Source: Phytopseudomonas dryadis (lineage in GTDB: Bacteria > Pseudomonadota > Gammaproteobacteria > Pseudomonadales > Pseudomonadaceae). From it: 64,000 nt of DNA. Location: NCBI RefSeq assembly GCF_004327355.1, contig NZ_QJUM01000009.1, positions 62,001 through 126,000 on the forward strand, written 5' to 3'. The notes below the pieces were generated by a model. That model saw nothing but the letters and a program-made list of their open reading frames with translations, did no database searches and was not told the DNA's origin. The translations under genes and the position numbers were made by a program. Positions 26,260 to 34,541 of the stretch are shown in pieces; positions within the stretch are counted from its first letter, which is position 1; each line of letters opens with the position of its first letter.

Positions 26260-26589
26260 TCAGGCGGCCAGCGCCTCGCATTCGTCCACGCAGTGCTGGC
26301 AGGCCTGGGCGCATTGCTGGCAGTGCGAATGATCGTGCTTGGCGCATTCCTCGGCGCAGGCCTGGCAGGCCACCGCGCAGAGTCGGCAGAACGCGTCGAC
26401 CAGGGCGCTGTCGCGCAGCATCAGAGCCTCGGCCAGGCGGCACATGTCGGCACAATCGCGGTCGAGCTGGATACAGGTGCGCATCATCGCCACATCCTCT
26501 TCTTCGAGGCAGGCCGCCGCGCAGGTTTCACAGGCAATGGCACAGGCGCTGCAGGCCTGGATGCAGGATGCATAGCGGTTGGACAGCAT
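26260..26589 (-). CDS. Four-helix-bundle copper storage protein, Csp3-like
   Basis: 109 residues with 19 cysteines, most in CxxC or CxxxC spacing along helices (SCIQACSACAIACETCAAAC; CRLCAVACQACAEEC; HCQQCAQACQHCVDEC), plus HDHSH. No signal peptide, so a cytosolic Csp3-type protein that could fill its bundle with Cu(I). Earlier databases call the family DUF326 or 'ferredoxin'. The ATG is 7 bases after GGAGC. It is divergent from the MarR gene and convergent with cobS. No copper exporter lies nearby. Confidence 0.85.
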   Translation of the reverse strand: MLSNRYASCIQACSACAIACETCAAACLEEEDVAMMRTCIQLDRDCADMCRLAEALMLRDSALVDAFCRLCAVACQACAEECAKHDHSHCQQCAQACQHCVDECEALAA

Positions 26590-26703
26590 GATCGTTGCTC
26601 CGTGTGGGGTTCCTGCGGTTGACCGGAGACGGCTGGCTCCGTTCGGCTGTTTTTGCCCGCGTGCGGTTGCCAGTCGGATAAAGCGGGTATATACATGTAA
26701 TCC

Positions 26704-27108
26704 ATGTTGCCTACCGAATGCCTGTGCACCCGCCTGCGTCGCGCCAGTCGTGGCGTCAGCAAACTGTATGACGATGCCCTCAGGGATATCGGGCTGAGCG
26801 GTGCCCAGTATTCCCTGCTCAGGCACCTGCAGCGCCTCGAGCGACCGAGCATCACCGACCTGGCCCAGGCCATGGGCCTGGAGCGCAGCACCCTGGGGCG
26901 TAACCTGCGCGTGCTCGAAGGCAAGGGCCTGGTGGCCCTGCAGGGCGGCAGCGACCAGCGCAATCGCCTGGTCGGCCTGACCGGGGCGGGCGAGCAGGCC
27001 CTGGGACAGGCCTTGAACGCCTGGGAGGCGGTGCAGACACAGTTGAACCAGCGCCTGCAGCCGCGGCACAGGGAGGCGCTGGCCGAACTGCTGGCCAGTC
27101 TCGAGTGA
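26704..27108 (+). CDS. MarR-family regulator
   Basis: 134 residues with a winged helix: LSGAQYSLLRHLQRLERPSITDLAQAMGLERSTLGRNLRVLEGKGLV read in short pieces matches MarR helices 2-4 and the wing GGSDQRNRLVGLT. An 8-bp palindrome TACATGTA (26692-26699) ends 4 bases before the start and may be its operator. The likely target is the MFS gene 44 bp downstream and perhaps the divergent copper protein. Confidence 0.88.
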   Translation: MLPTECLCTRLRRASRGVSKLYDDALRDIGLSGAQYSLLRHLQRLERPSITDLAQAMGLERSTLGRNLRVLEGKGLVALQGGSDQRNRLVGLTGAGEQALGQALNAWEAVQTQLNQRLQPRHREALAELLASLE

Positions 27109-27152
27109 ACGGTTGTGAGCGTCGATAAATTCCCAACGAAAAAGGACATGCA

Positions 27153-28364
27153 ATGAGCCGCGCAAGGCGTACCAGTCTCTGGCTGATGCTGGGGGCTTCC
27201 CTGATTCTCGCCCTGTCGCTGGGAACACGGCATGGCTTCGGGCTGTTCCTGTCGCCGATGAGCGACGAGTTCGGTTGGGGGCGCGGGGTATTCGCCTTCG
27301 CCATCGCCTTGCAGAACCTGATCTGGGGCATTACCCAGCCATTCACCGGCGCGCTGGCCGACCGTTTCGGCGCGCGCCGGGCGATCGTCGCCGGCGGCCT
27401 GCTGTATGCCCTGGGCCTGGTGCTGATGGGCCTGGCGGACTCGCCCTGGTCGCTGTCGCTGAGCGCGGGCCTGTTGATCGGCATCGGCCTGTCCGGCACT
27501 TCGTTCTCGGTGATTCTCGGCGTGGTCGGTCGTGCCGTCGCGGTGGAGAAGCGCAGCATGGCCATGGGTATCGCCGCGGCGGCGGGTTCCTTCGGCCAAT
27601 TCGCCATGCTGCCGGGCAGCCTGGGCCTGCTCAGCTGGCTGGGCTGGTCGGTCGCGTTGATCGTGCTCGGCCTGCTGGTGGCGCTGATCGTGCCGCTGGC
27701 CGCGATGATCGAGGATCGGCCGCTGCCGGTGGCCGCCGGGCATGAGCAGAGCCTGGGCGAGGCGCTGCGCGAAGCCTGCTCGCACTCCGGCTTCTGGCTG
27801 CTGGCGCTGGGCTTCTTCGTCTGCGGTTTCCAGGTGGTGTTCATTGGCGTGCACCTGCCGGCCTACCTGGTCGACCAGCATCTGCCGGCGCTGGTCGGCA
27901 CCACGGTGCTGGCGCTGGTGGGGCTGTTCAACGTGTTCGGCACCTACATCGCCGGCTGGCTCGGCGGCCGCCTGTCCAAGCCGCGCCTGCTCAGCGTCCT
28001 GTACCTGGCGCGCGGGGTGGTCATCGCGCTGTTCATCAGCATTCCCTTGAGTACCTGGACGGCCTATGCCTTCGGTGTCGCCATGGGCCTGCTGTGGTTG
28101 TCCACGGTGCCATTGACCAACGGCACCGTGGCGACGCTGTTCGGCGTGCGCAACCTGTCGATGCTCGGCGGCATCGTCTTCCTGTTCCACCAGTTGGGCT
28201 CGTTTCTCGGCGGCTGGCTGGGTGGCTATCTGTATGACCATACCGGCAGCTACGACCTGGTCTGGCAGATATCCATCCTCCTCAGCGTGCTGGCCGCGGC
28301 CCTGAACTGGCCGGTTCGCGAGCAACCGGTCGCGCGCCTGCAGGGCGTTGGCGCGCAGGCGTGA
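27153..28364 (+). CDS. MFS transporter
   Basis: 403 residues with 12 predicted membrane helices. The MFS signature between helices 2 and 3 reads GALADRFGARRAIVAGG. The N-terminal SLGTRHGFGLFLSPMSDEFGWGRG and later QNLIWGITQPF fit the oxalate/formate or monocarboxylate-type group. The substrate is not known. Placement next to a MarR gene suggests efflux of a small aromatic or acid. Its stop overlaps the start of a 41-residue gene. Confidence 0.88.
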   Translation: MSRARRTSLWLMLGASLILALSLGTRHGFGLFLSPMSDEFGWGRGVFAFAIALQNLIWGITQPFTGALADRFGARRAIVAGGLLYALGLVLMGLADSPWSLSLSAGLLIGIGLSGTSFSVILGVVGRAVAVEKRSMAMGIAAAAGSFGQFAMLPGSLGLLSWLGWSVALIVLGLLVALIVPLAAMIEDRPLPVAAGHEQSLGEALREACSHSGFWLLALGFFVCGFQVVFIGVHLPAYLVDQHLPALVGTTVLALVGLFNVFGTYIAGWLGGRLSKPRLLSVLYLARGVVIALFISIPLSTWTAYAFGVAMGLLWLSTVPLTNGTVATLFGVRNLSMLGGIVFLFHQLGSFLGGWLGGYLYDHTGSYDLVWQISILLSVLAAALNWPVREQPVARLQGVGAQA

Positions 28365-28486
28365 AGGCGTCCGCCTGGCTTGCCGCCGCCCTGGGGCTGG
28401 GCGCCGCCTTACTGCTGGCCGTGATTCTATGGGGGTGGCGCCAGGGCGGGCTGGCCCTTTTACAACTGGGCATGAGCCTTTGTTGA
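28361..28486 (+). CDS. Small single-helix membrane protein
   Basis: 41 codons from GTG in a GTGA overlap with the MFS stop. The product KASAWLAAALGLGAALLLAV-ILWGWRQGG has one strong membrane helix (about 5-25) and a short tail. The overlap, the clean helix and the stop just 12 bases before a MITE favour a real gene. The function is unknown; it may be a partner of the MFS protein. Confidence 0.6.
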   Translation: MKASAWLAAALGLGAALLLAVILWGWRQGGLALLQLGMSLC

Positions 28487-28498
28487 GCTAAGCTCTTA

Positions 28499-28761
28499 GG
28501 GTCTGTTGACGTTTCAGCACGACCGCGCCGGAGCCCGTTTTGCCGCGAGGCAAGGCACGAGCCGCGAAGTTTAGCAAGCTAAATGAGCCGGCGAGAAACG
28601 CAGCATCGCGGCAAAACGGGCCCGGCCCTGCGGGTTGCGCGAAAAATCTCGCCATGCGTTGTTGGAGGACTTGGCAAGGGAACACTATTCCCGGCGTCCT
28701 CCGCCTAGCCTGGCGAGATTTTGCGCAGCAACGCGGCTTGCGCTGAAACGTCAACAGACCC
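28499..28761. mobile_element. MITE, full copy 1 (263 bp, TA target duplication)
   Basis: Perfect 20-bp terminal repeats GGGTCTGTTGACGTTTCAGC at 28499-28518 and the complement at 28742-28761, flanked on both sides by TA. Inside are two hairpins: arms 28533-28547/28607-28621 (15 bp perfect) and 28643-28654/28711-28722 (12 bp). It has no transposase. It is the reverse complement in layout of the copy at 49891. Confidence 0.92.
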
Positions 28762-28786
28762 TATCCGATGCTGGAGAGAAACCACC

Positions 28787-29338
28787 ATGTCGCTGCGCCT
28801 GCTTGCCGTTCCCCTGACCCTGCTGGCCTTGAGCACACCCGTGCTGGCCGCCGAATGCCCGGCGCTGTTGCAGGGCGAATTGCCCAAGCTGCGCGGCAAG
28901 GAGCGCATCGACCTCTGCGGGCAGTTCGCCGGCAAGCCGCTGGTGGTGGTCAATACCGCCAGCTTCTGTGGCTTCGCGCCCCAATTCAAGGGGCTGGAGG
29001 CGCTCTATCAGCGCTATCGGGAGCAGGGGCTGGAAGTGCTCGGCGTACCGTCGGATTCGTTCCGCCAGGAATCCAAGGATGCCGAGGAAACCGCCACGGT
29101 CTGCTACGTGAATTACGGCGTGACCTTCACCATGAGCGAGACGCAGCCGGTCACCGGCGACCAGGCCATTCCCCTGTTCAAGGAACTGGCCGCGCAGACG
29201 GCTGCACCGCGCTGGAATTTCTACAAGTACGTGGTCGATCGCCAGGGCAAGGTGATCGCGCGCTTTTCCAGCAGGACCACGCCGGATGATCCGCAACTGA
29301 TCGAAGCCGTGGAGCAGGCGATCGCCTCGACGCGATAG
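28787..29338 (+). CDS. Glutathione peroxidase, exported
   Basis: 183 residues. Signal peptide to about residue 22 (TPVLAAEC), then a thioredoxin-fold peroxidase: catalytic Cys61 in [13 protein letters not shown], Gln close by, Trp-Asn in [11 protein letters not shown]. The usual GPx signature 'GVNGxxAHP' is replaced by [11 protein letters not shown]. It reduces peroxides in the periplasm, probably with thioredoxin-like donors. The start lies 25 bases from a MITE end, so its promoter must lie in the element or beyond. Confidence 0.85.
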   Translation: MSLRLLAVPLTLLALSTPVLAAECPALLQGELPKLRGKERIDLCGQFAGKPLVVVNTASFCGFAPQFKGLEALYQRYREQGLEVLGVPSDSFRQESKDAEETATVCYVNYGVTFTMSETQPVTGDQAIPLFKELAAQTAAPRWNFYKYVVDRQGKVIARFSSRTTPDDPQLIEAVEQAIASTR

Positions 29339-29370
29339 AGACCGTCCTGAAAAGATCGAAAGGCTCGATG

Positions 29371-29864
29371 GCAGGAGCCCCGACCCCGGGGCGAAACGAG
29401 GGTGGCCATCCTGAAAAATTCGCGGCGCGACCACCATTCGCTGCGAGGTCTCAGCTCCTACGGGATTGCGGAAAGGCAACGTTCGGGTAGGAGCCCCGAC
29501 CCGGGGCGAGACGAGGGTGGCCATCCTGAAAAATTCGCGGCGCGACCACCATTCGCTGCGAGGTCGCAGCTCCTACGGGATTGCGGAAAGGCAACGTTCG
29601 TGTAGGAGCCCCGACCCCGGGGCGAAGCGATGGTGGCCATCCCGCAAGATTCGCGGCGCGCGCCCATTCGCTGCGAGGTCGCAGCTCCTACGGGATTGCG
29701 GAAAGCCTAGGTGCGTGTAGGAGCCCCGACCCCGGGGCGAAGCGATGGTGGCCATCCGGCAAGATTCGCGGCGTGCACCCATTCGCTGCGGGGTCGCAGC
29801 TCCTCCGGGATTGCGGAAAGCCAAGGTGCGTGTAGGAGCCCCGACCCCGGGGCGGAGCGATTGC
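29371..29864. repeat. Tandem REP array, period 115 bp
   Basis: GTAGGAGCCCCGACCCCGGG-type starts occur at 29371 (GCAGG variant), 29487, 29602, 29717 and 29832. Each unit has this REP and, about 75 bp on, an inverted partner GCTGCGAGGTCGCAGCTCC ending in CTACGGGATTGCGGAAAG. Four units are complete and the fifth is cut. The array fills the 629-bp gap between the peroxidase and fadL; no gene is seen there. Confidence 0.9.
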
Positions 29865-29967
29865 AGCCATTCAGCAAAAATCCGCTCCTGAAGGGCCGGG
29901 CGACCGCGATACCGAGTCGATCGCTTGCCAACGTGCACGGCGTCGGCCATGCACGCTGGCGGCTGGC

Positions 29968-31257
29968 TCAGAAACGGTAGGTCAGTTGCGCGCCCAGGCC
30001 GTGGGCGCTGTTCTTGTAGCGGGCATTGTAGGTGCCGCGGGTATCGGTGCTGCGGCTGATGTCGATGTCTTCTTCCTTGAGGTAGGAGTAAGCCAGGTCG
30101 AGGGTCATGTCGTCGTTGGGACTCCAGCCGGCGCCAACGCTGAAGATGGTGCGGTCGCCCGAGGGGATGCGCGGCGAGCGGTGGGTATTGTTGGTCGGCG
30201 TCTGGTCGATGGCCACGCCCGTACGCAGCACCCACTGCTGATTGAGCTTGTAGGACACGCCGACGGCATGGGCCCAGGTGTCGTGCCAGTCCTGTTCTTC
30301 GACGATGGTGCTCAGGCCGGGGGCCAGCAGCCCGCCGACGCCTTCGTTCTCCACGCGGATCTCCTTGAAGCGGCTCCAGCGGGTCCAGGTACTGCCGGCA
30401 TACAGCGTCCAGGCTTCGTCCAGCTCATGGGTGATGGACAGGTCCACCGACTCGGGGGTGGTCAGGTCGAGGGAGGCATCGTATTTGCCCGCCGAGGTGC
30501 CGATCACCGCGCCTGGGCCGGATACGCGGGTATCGCCCTCGAGCTCGTACTTGACCCGCGAATGGTAGGCCAGGCCGACCCGGGTCTGCGGGGTGAACTC
30601 GTACAGCACGCCGACGTTGAAGCCTACCGCCACATCGTCGCCCTTGATCTTGACCTTGCCGTCGTTGCTGCCGGGTGGGCCGATGGGGTTGGTCAGCGAC
30701 GAGGTGAGTTCACCTTCGATATGGTTGAAGGTGGGGCCGAAGCCGACCGACAGCTGGTCGTTGAAGCGGTAGCTCAGGGTTGGCTGCAGGGTAACGACCC
30801 GTACGTAGCTCTTGTCCGAGAAGTAGCGGCCCTGGAAGCCGTTTTCATACTCGGTGGCCAGGCCGAAAGGCGCATAGACACCGATGCCGAAGGCGACCTT
30901 GTCGTCCAGCGGCTTGACGTAGTAACCCATGGGCACGCCGGTGGTCGGCACCATGTCGCCATCGTTGCTGCCGCCGTTGGGCGTTCCTGCGGCCGTGCTG
31001 CTGCTGGTGTTGCTGATATCGCTCTTGGCATGGATGGCGGCCACGCCCAGGCTGATCTGTTCGCGCTTGATCCGCGCCATGCCGGCCGGATTGCCGAATA
31101 CCGTGGAGGCATCTTCGGCGGACGAGGAGCGGCCGGCGAAGGACATGCCCATGCCTGCCACGCTCTGTTCGTTGAGGGCAAAGCCGCTGGCCAGGCCATA
31201 GCTGGAGGTGGATGCAATAGCGATTGCCAATCCGGTCTTTAGGATTCTTGTAGTCAC
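29968..31257 (-). CDS. fadL: FadL-family outer membrane transporter
   Basis: 429 residues. Signal peptide (SSYGLASG), then FALNEQSVAGMGMSFAGRSS, the N-terminal plug motif of FadL/OmpP1. GNPAGMARI is also typical. The protein ends AQLTYRF with the terminal Phe. FadL proteins carry long-chain fatty acids and other hydrophobic molecules through the outer membrane. The length is near E. coli FadL (446). It stands alone; no fad regulator site was identified. Confidence 0.9.
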   Translation of the reverse strand: MTTRILKTGLAIAIASTSSYGLASGFALNEQSVAGMGMSFAGRSSSAEDASTVFGNPAGMARIKREQISLGVAAIHAKSDISNTSSSTAAGTPNGGSNDGDMVPTTGVPMGYYVKPLDDKVAFGIGVYAPFGLATEYENGFQGRYFSDKSYVRVVTLQPTLSYRFNDQLSVGFGPTFNHIEGELTSSLTNPIGPPGSNDGKVKIKGDDVAVGFNVGVLYEFTPQTRVGLAYHSRVKYELEGDTRVSGPGAVIGTSAGKYDASLDLTTPESVDLSITHELDEAWTLYAGSTWTRWSRFKEIRVENEGVGGLLAPGLSTIVEEQDWHDTWAHAVGVSYKLNQQWVLRTGVAIDQTPTNNTHRSPRIPSGDRTIFSVGAGWSPNDDMTLDLAYSYLKEEDIDISRSTDTRGTYNARYKNSAHGLGAQLTYRF

Positions 31258-31407
31258 GGGTTACTCCTAGGCGGGTCGAGATTGAGCCTTCGGCTTGCTG
31301 ACTCCTGGCAAAACCGGAAAGTTCAGGTGTTCACACGATCCTTCGAGGTGGGAGGGCAGGATATAGAGGTTGGCGGCGAATGGCACCGTTGACCGAGCAG
31401 TCATTTT

Positions 31408-31887
31408 TCACGCCGCCACGGCCACACCGAGAATGCAGCGTTGCCAGGCGGCGATGAATTCATCCGGTTTGCCGTGGGGGCGGAAAACCTGCTGCCAGAT
31501 CAGGGCCTGTGCCGGCAGGTCGTCGGCGCCAGGCAGTTCGGCCATCTGGGTTTCGATCAGCATCCAGGCGATGGCCGTGGCATAGCGCAGGTTGAACGTC
31601 AGTTCCAGGTGCGGCGCGCTGAGAAAGGCATGCTGGCTGGCCAGGCCACGGATGCGGCTGGCCAGTTCGGGATCGTGCGCCAGGTGGCGATCCCAGAGCT
31701 GCTGGTGACGGGACTCGGCGATGCGGTAAAGGCCGTGTCCGTTGTAGCCGTCCAGGGCCGCCCCCAGCGCCGACTGGCAGGCGGCGGTGCCCAGCAGCAG
31801 CGCTTCGGCGGCGATGGACTGGCGCCCCAGGTAGAGCAGCGTGGGGCGGATGACGTGCTGATTCAGTTCGCAGGCGGCGATTCCCAT
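31408..31887 (-). CDS. Conserved hypothetical protein
   Basis: 159 residues from ATG, with GAGG about 7 bases upstream. It begins MGIAACELNQHVIRPTLLYL and is alpha-helical, with HLAHDPELASRIRGLASQHAF and PHLELTFNLRYATAIAWMLIE. I do not recognise the family, though it appears to be shared among Pseudomonas. No signal or membrane segment. It lies between fadL and a repeat-rich gap on the same strand as fadL. Confidence 0.65.
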   Translation of the reverse strand: MGIAACELNQHVIRPTLLYLGRQSIAAEALLLGTAACQSALGAALDGYNGHGLYRIAESRHQQLWDRHLAHDPELASRIRGLASQHAFLSAPHLELTFNLRYATAIAWMLIETQMAELPGADDLPAQALIWQQVFRPHGKPDEFIAAWQRCILGVAVAA

Positions 31888-32110
31888 ACAGGCCTCGGCA
31901 GCAAGTGACCGGTGGGGGAGGGCGTTGGCAGCTATGCTTCTGGAGGTGGTTTCGACCGACTCACGACTGCGGCGAAACCAGCGTTGACCCCACCGGGAGC
32001 GGGGTTGGCCGCTCAAGTTGAAGTCTAGCGTTAAGTTGTCGCTGTAAAGGGCTGTTTTTAAATCGTTTGAGGATTTGCATAAAGACCTATATGCCGTCTG
32101 GTGCTTACTA

Positions 32111-32172
32111 GGGGCTGTTGACGCTTCAGCGCAAGCCTCGTTGCCGCGAGCAATCTCGCCAGGCCGGGCGGC
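32111..32172. mobile_element. Remnant of the 265-bp MITE, copy 4
   Basis: GGGGCTGTTGACGCTTCAGC, then GCAAGCCTCGTTGCCGCGAG and CAATCTCGCCAGGCCGGGCGGCG, matches the left end of the copy at 49891 with several substitutions and is preceded by TA. The rest of the element is gone and REP sequence follows. Confidence 0.8.
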
Positions 32173-32216
32173 GAATGGCGACCATGCCGCGGACTCTGCG
32201 GGATGGCCGCAATCGT

Positions 32217-32358
32217 GTCGCGCCGAGGTTGACGCTCCTATACCCGGTCGGCGGTTTGCCGCGCTAGCGTAGGAGCCCCGCCCGGGGGCGAATGGCATGC
32301 GCGGCACCGATATCGCGTTGCGGCCACCATCGATTCGCGCCGGGGGCGACGCTCCTAC
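32217..32358. repeat. REP sequences upstream of the sulfurtransferase gene
   Basis: A half unit (GCGCCGAGGTTGACGCTCCTA, near 32219-32240) is followed by a pair GTAGGAGCCCCGCCCGGGGG (32269) and GCCGGGGGCGACGCTCCTAC (to 32358). Together with the MITE remnant they occupy the 572-bp gap 31888-32459. No gene is seen. Confidence 0.75.
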
Positions 32359-32459
32359 AAATGGGCACGCTGACTCCGAACGACATGGGAAGGTCTCGGG
32401 ACGGGACGATATCTACGTCCGACATTTCATGGTTGACGCGACACCGGGGGCACCTTTAA

Positions 32460-33317
32460 TCAGTCGCCGCTGGCGACCGGCCGTTCCGGGTCGGTCACCC
32501 ATTCGCTCCAGGAGCCGGCATACAGCGGCGCCAGTGGGTAGCCGGCCAGGCTCAGGGCGAACAGATTATGACAGGCGGTGACCCCGGAGCCACAGTACGC
32601 CACCAGCTCGCTGGCCGGGCGCTGCTGCAGGTAGGCGGCGAAGCGCTGCCTGAGTTGCGCCGCCGGCAGGAAGCGGCCGCTGCTGTCCAGGTTGTCGGTG
32701 AAGGCGGCGCAGTGGGCGCCGGGAATATGCCCGGCGACCGGGTCCAGGGGCTCCACTTCACCGCGAAAGCGCGGCAGGGCGCGAGCGTCGAGCAGCGTCA
32801 GATCCGGGGTGTCCAGGCGTTGCTGCAGCTGTCGGGCATCGATGACCAGGCTGTCGTCGGCCCGCTCCTGGAAGTTGCCCGGCCGGGCCGCGGGCGGTTC
32901 GACCGGGGAAAGCGCCAGGTCCGCCTCACGCCAGGCCTTGAGACCGCCGTCGAGCAGGTACACGCCATCGCGCTTGCCCAGCCAGGCCAGCAGCCACCAG
33001 GCGCGGGCGGCATAGGCGCCCGGGCCGTCGTCGTACAGCACTACCTCGCTGTCGGTATCGAGGCCCCATTCCCGCAAGCGCTGGCCGAGGCGTCCGGCAT
33101 CGGGCAGTGGATGGCGCCCGCTCACGCCCTTGGTCACCGGCCCGGAGAAATCCTCGTCGAGGCTGGCGAAGCGGGCTCCCGGAATGTGCCCCTCGGCATA
33201 GCTGCGCCTGCCGTAGGCGGGGTCTTCCAGCGAGGTGCGGCAGTCGAGGATCAACAGGCCGGGCCGTTGCAGGCGTTCGGCGAGTCGGGGGGCGGTGATC
33301 AGTTGAGCGAGGGGCAT
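32460..33317 (-). CDS. sseA: 3-mercaptopyruvate sulfurtransferase
   Basis: 285 residues with two rhodanese domains. The N-terminal one has the inactive motif LILDCRTSLEDPAYGRRSYAEGHIPGA (read in parts). The C-terminal one carries catalytic Cys242 in YCGSGVTACHN; the CG-S/T-GVTA loop distinguishes mercaptopyruvate from thiosulfate enzymes. It moves sulfur from 3-mercaptopyruvate to cyanide or thiols. It is a lone gene with REP units on both sides. Confidence 0.92.
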   Translation of the reverse strand: MPLAQLITAPRLAERLQRPGLLILDCRTSLEDPAYGRRSYAEGHIPGARFASLDEDFSGPVTKGVSGRHPLPDAGRLGQRLREWGLDTDSEVVLYDDGPGAYAARAWWLLAWLGKRDGVYLLDGGLKAWREADLALSPVEPPAARPGNFQERADDSLVIDARQLQQRLDTPDLTLLDARALPRFRGEVEPLDPVAGHIPGAHCAAFTDNLDSSGRFLPAAQLRQRFAAYLQQRPASELVAYCGSGVTACHNLFALSLAGYPLAPLYAGSWSEWVTDPERPVASGD

Positions 33318-33436
33318 GGGCTTGTTCCTGGCAGTGCATGGCGACCGTCATCATAGACCGCTGCGCGCGGCGGAAAAAACCGCCCCGCGCCTGATGCCGA
33401 TCAGATAAGGTTTGAGGCGCGGCAACCACAGCCCAT

Positions 33437-33573
33437 GTAGGAGCGTCGACCCGGCGCGATGCGCTGGCGTCCATGCTGCAACAATCGCGGCATGGCCACG
33501 ATTCGCCGCGGGGTCGCGGCTCCAACAGGGCCAGGGCAAACCGCCGTTTTGCAGGCCAAACGCTTAACTGACG
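33437..33573. repeat. REP pair joined to a ~40-bp module
   Basis: GTAGGAGCGTCGACCCGGCG (33437) and CGCCGCGGGGTCGCGGCTCC (to about 33522), then CCAGGGCAAACCGCCGTTTT-GCAGGCCAAACGCTTAACTG (33531-33570). The last part recurs inverted at 45291-45333 next to another REP pair. The 310-bp gap otherwise shows no gene. Confidence 0.75.
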
Positions 33574-33627
33574 GGCATTAGTCCCCGCGCCTGTCGATTT
33601 CAGGCAACCATCACGCCGAGAGCCACC

Positions 33628-34311
33628 ATGAAACGCTTCATTCTGCTGGATAGCGCACCGATTCCCGGCACCAGCGGTGCCCTTTGTCTGTTCCAGTACG
33701 GCGAGGATTTCGTGATCAAGATCGCCGGCGGCGACGGCGGTCAGTTGATGAATACGCGCATGCACGGCTCCGAGGACGCCCTGGCGGCGATTCCCTGCCA
33801 GCAGGTGGCGGCCCGCACCGGGGTACGGGTGCTGATCGGTGGCCTGGGCATGGGCTTCACCCTGGCGGCGGCCCTGCAGCACCTGGGCGCCGACGCCGAA
33901 GTGCAGGTGGCCGAGCTGGTGCCGGGGGTGATCGAGTGGAACCGCGGCGCACTGGGCGAAAAAGCCGGCAAGCCGTTGGACGACCCGCGTACCCGGGTGC
34001 TGCAGGATGACGTCGCCAATCTCCTGCGCGGGGCCGAGCGCGCCTATGACGCGATCATGCTGGATGTCGACAACGGGCCCGAGGGGCTGACCCAGCGTGG
34101 CAACGACTGGCTCTATTCGGCGGAGGGGCTGCGCAACTGCGCCCGGGCGCTGCGCCCCGGCGGGGTGCTGGCGGTGTGGTCGGCGAGTGCCGACCGGCGG
34201 TTTGCCGAACGGCTGCGCAAGGTTGGATTCCAGGTGCAGGAGCGCCAGGTCCATGCCCATGGCAACAAGGGCACGCGGCACACCATCTGGATCGCCGAGA
34301 GGCAGGGCTGA
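33628..34311 (+). CDS. Spermidine synthase-like methyltransferase-fold protein
   Basis: 227 residues. A Rossmann nucleotide motif VLIGGLGMGFTLAAAL near 70 and an acidic VAELVPGVIEWNR near 97, then YDAIMLDVDNGPEGL near 140, resemble spermidine synthases. The N-terminal tetramer domain is absent, so a true aminopropyltransferase is unlikely; a SAM-binding enzyme of unknown target is safer. RBS GAGAG lies 10 bases upstream. Confidence 0.75.
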   Translation: MKRFILLDSAPIPGTSGALCLFQYGEDFVIKIAGGDGGQLMNTRMHGSEDALAAIPCQQVAARTGVRVLIGGLGMGFTLAAALQHLGADAEVQVAELVPGVIEWNRGALGEKAGKPLDDPRTRVLQDDVANLLRGAERAYDAIMLDVDNGPEGLTQRGNDWLYSAEGLRNCARALRPGGVLAVWSASADRRFAERLRKVGFQVQERQVHAHGNKGTRHTIWIAERQG

Positions 34312-34541
34312 GATCGGGGCGATCACGCTACGCATCCGCTGCAGACCTTCGCCCGGGTAGCCCCTTTTTTTGCGGGCTGCTCGCCGACGAGTTGCGCGAA
34401 CCCCTGTTGCCCAGCTGCGCCGGGCTGCGCGAGCGCCTGCGTATCGAACCGTTCTGAGGTGGCTCGCCCGCCGATGCAATGGGGCGAGGAATCCGGGGGC
34501 GCACGGGATATACTGCGCGGCATTCTGTATGGGAGAGCCGC

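Noticed and set aside
29371..29864. CRISPR array
   Set aside because: The 115-bp units are nearly identical throughout with no unique spacers, and the conserved parts are REP palindromes. No cas genes are present.
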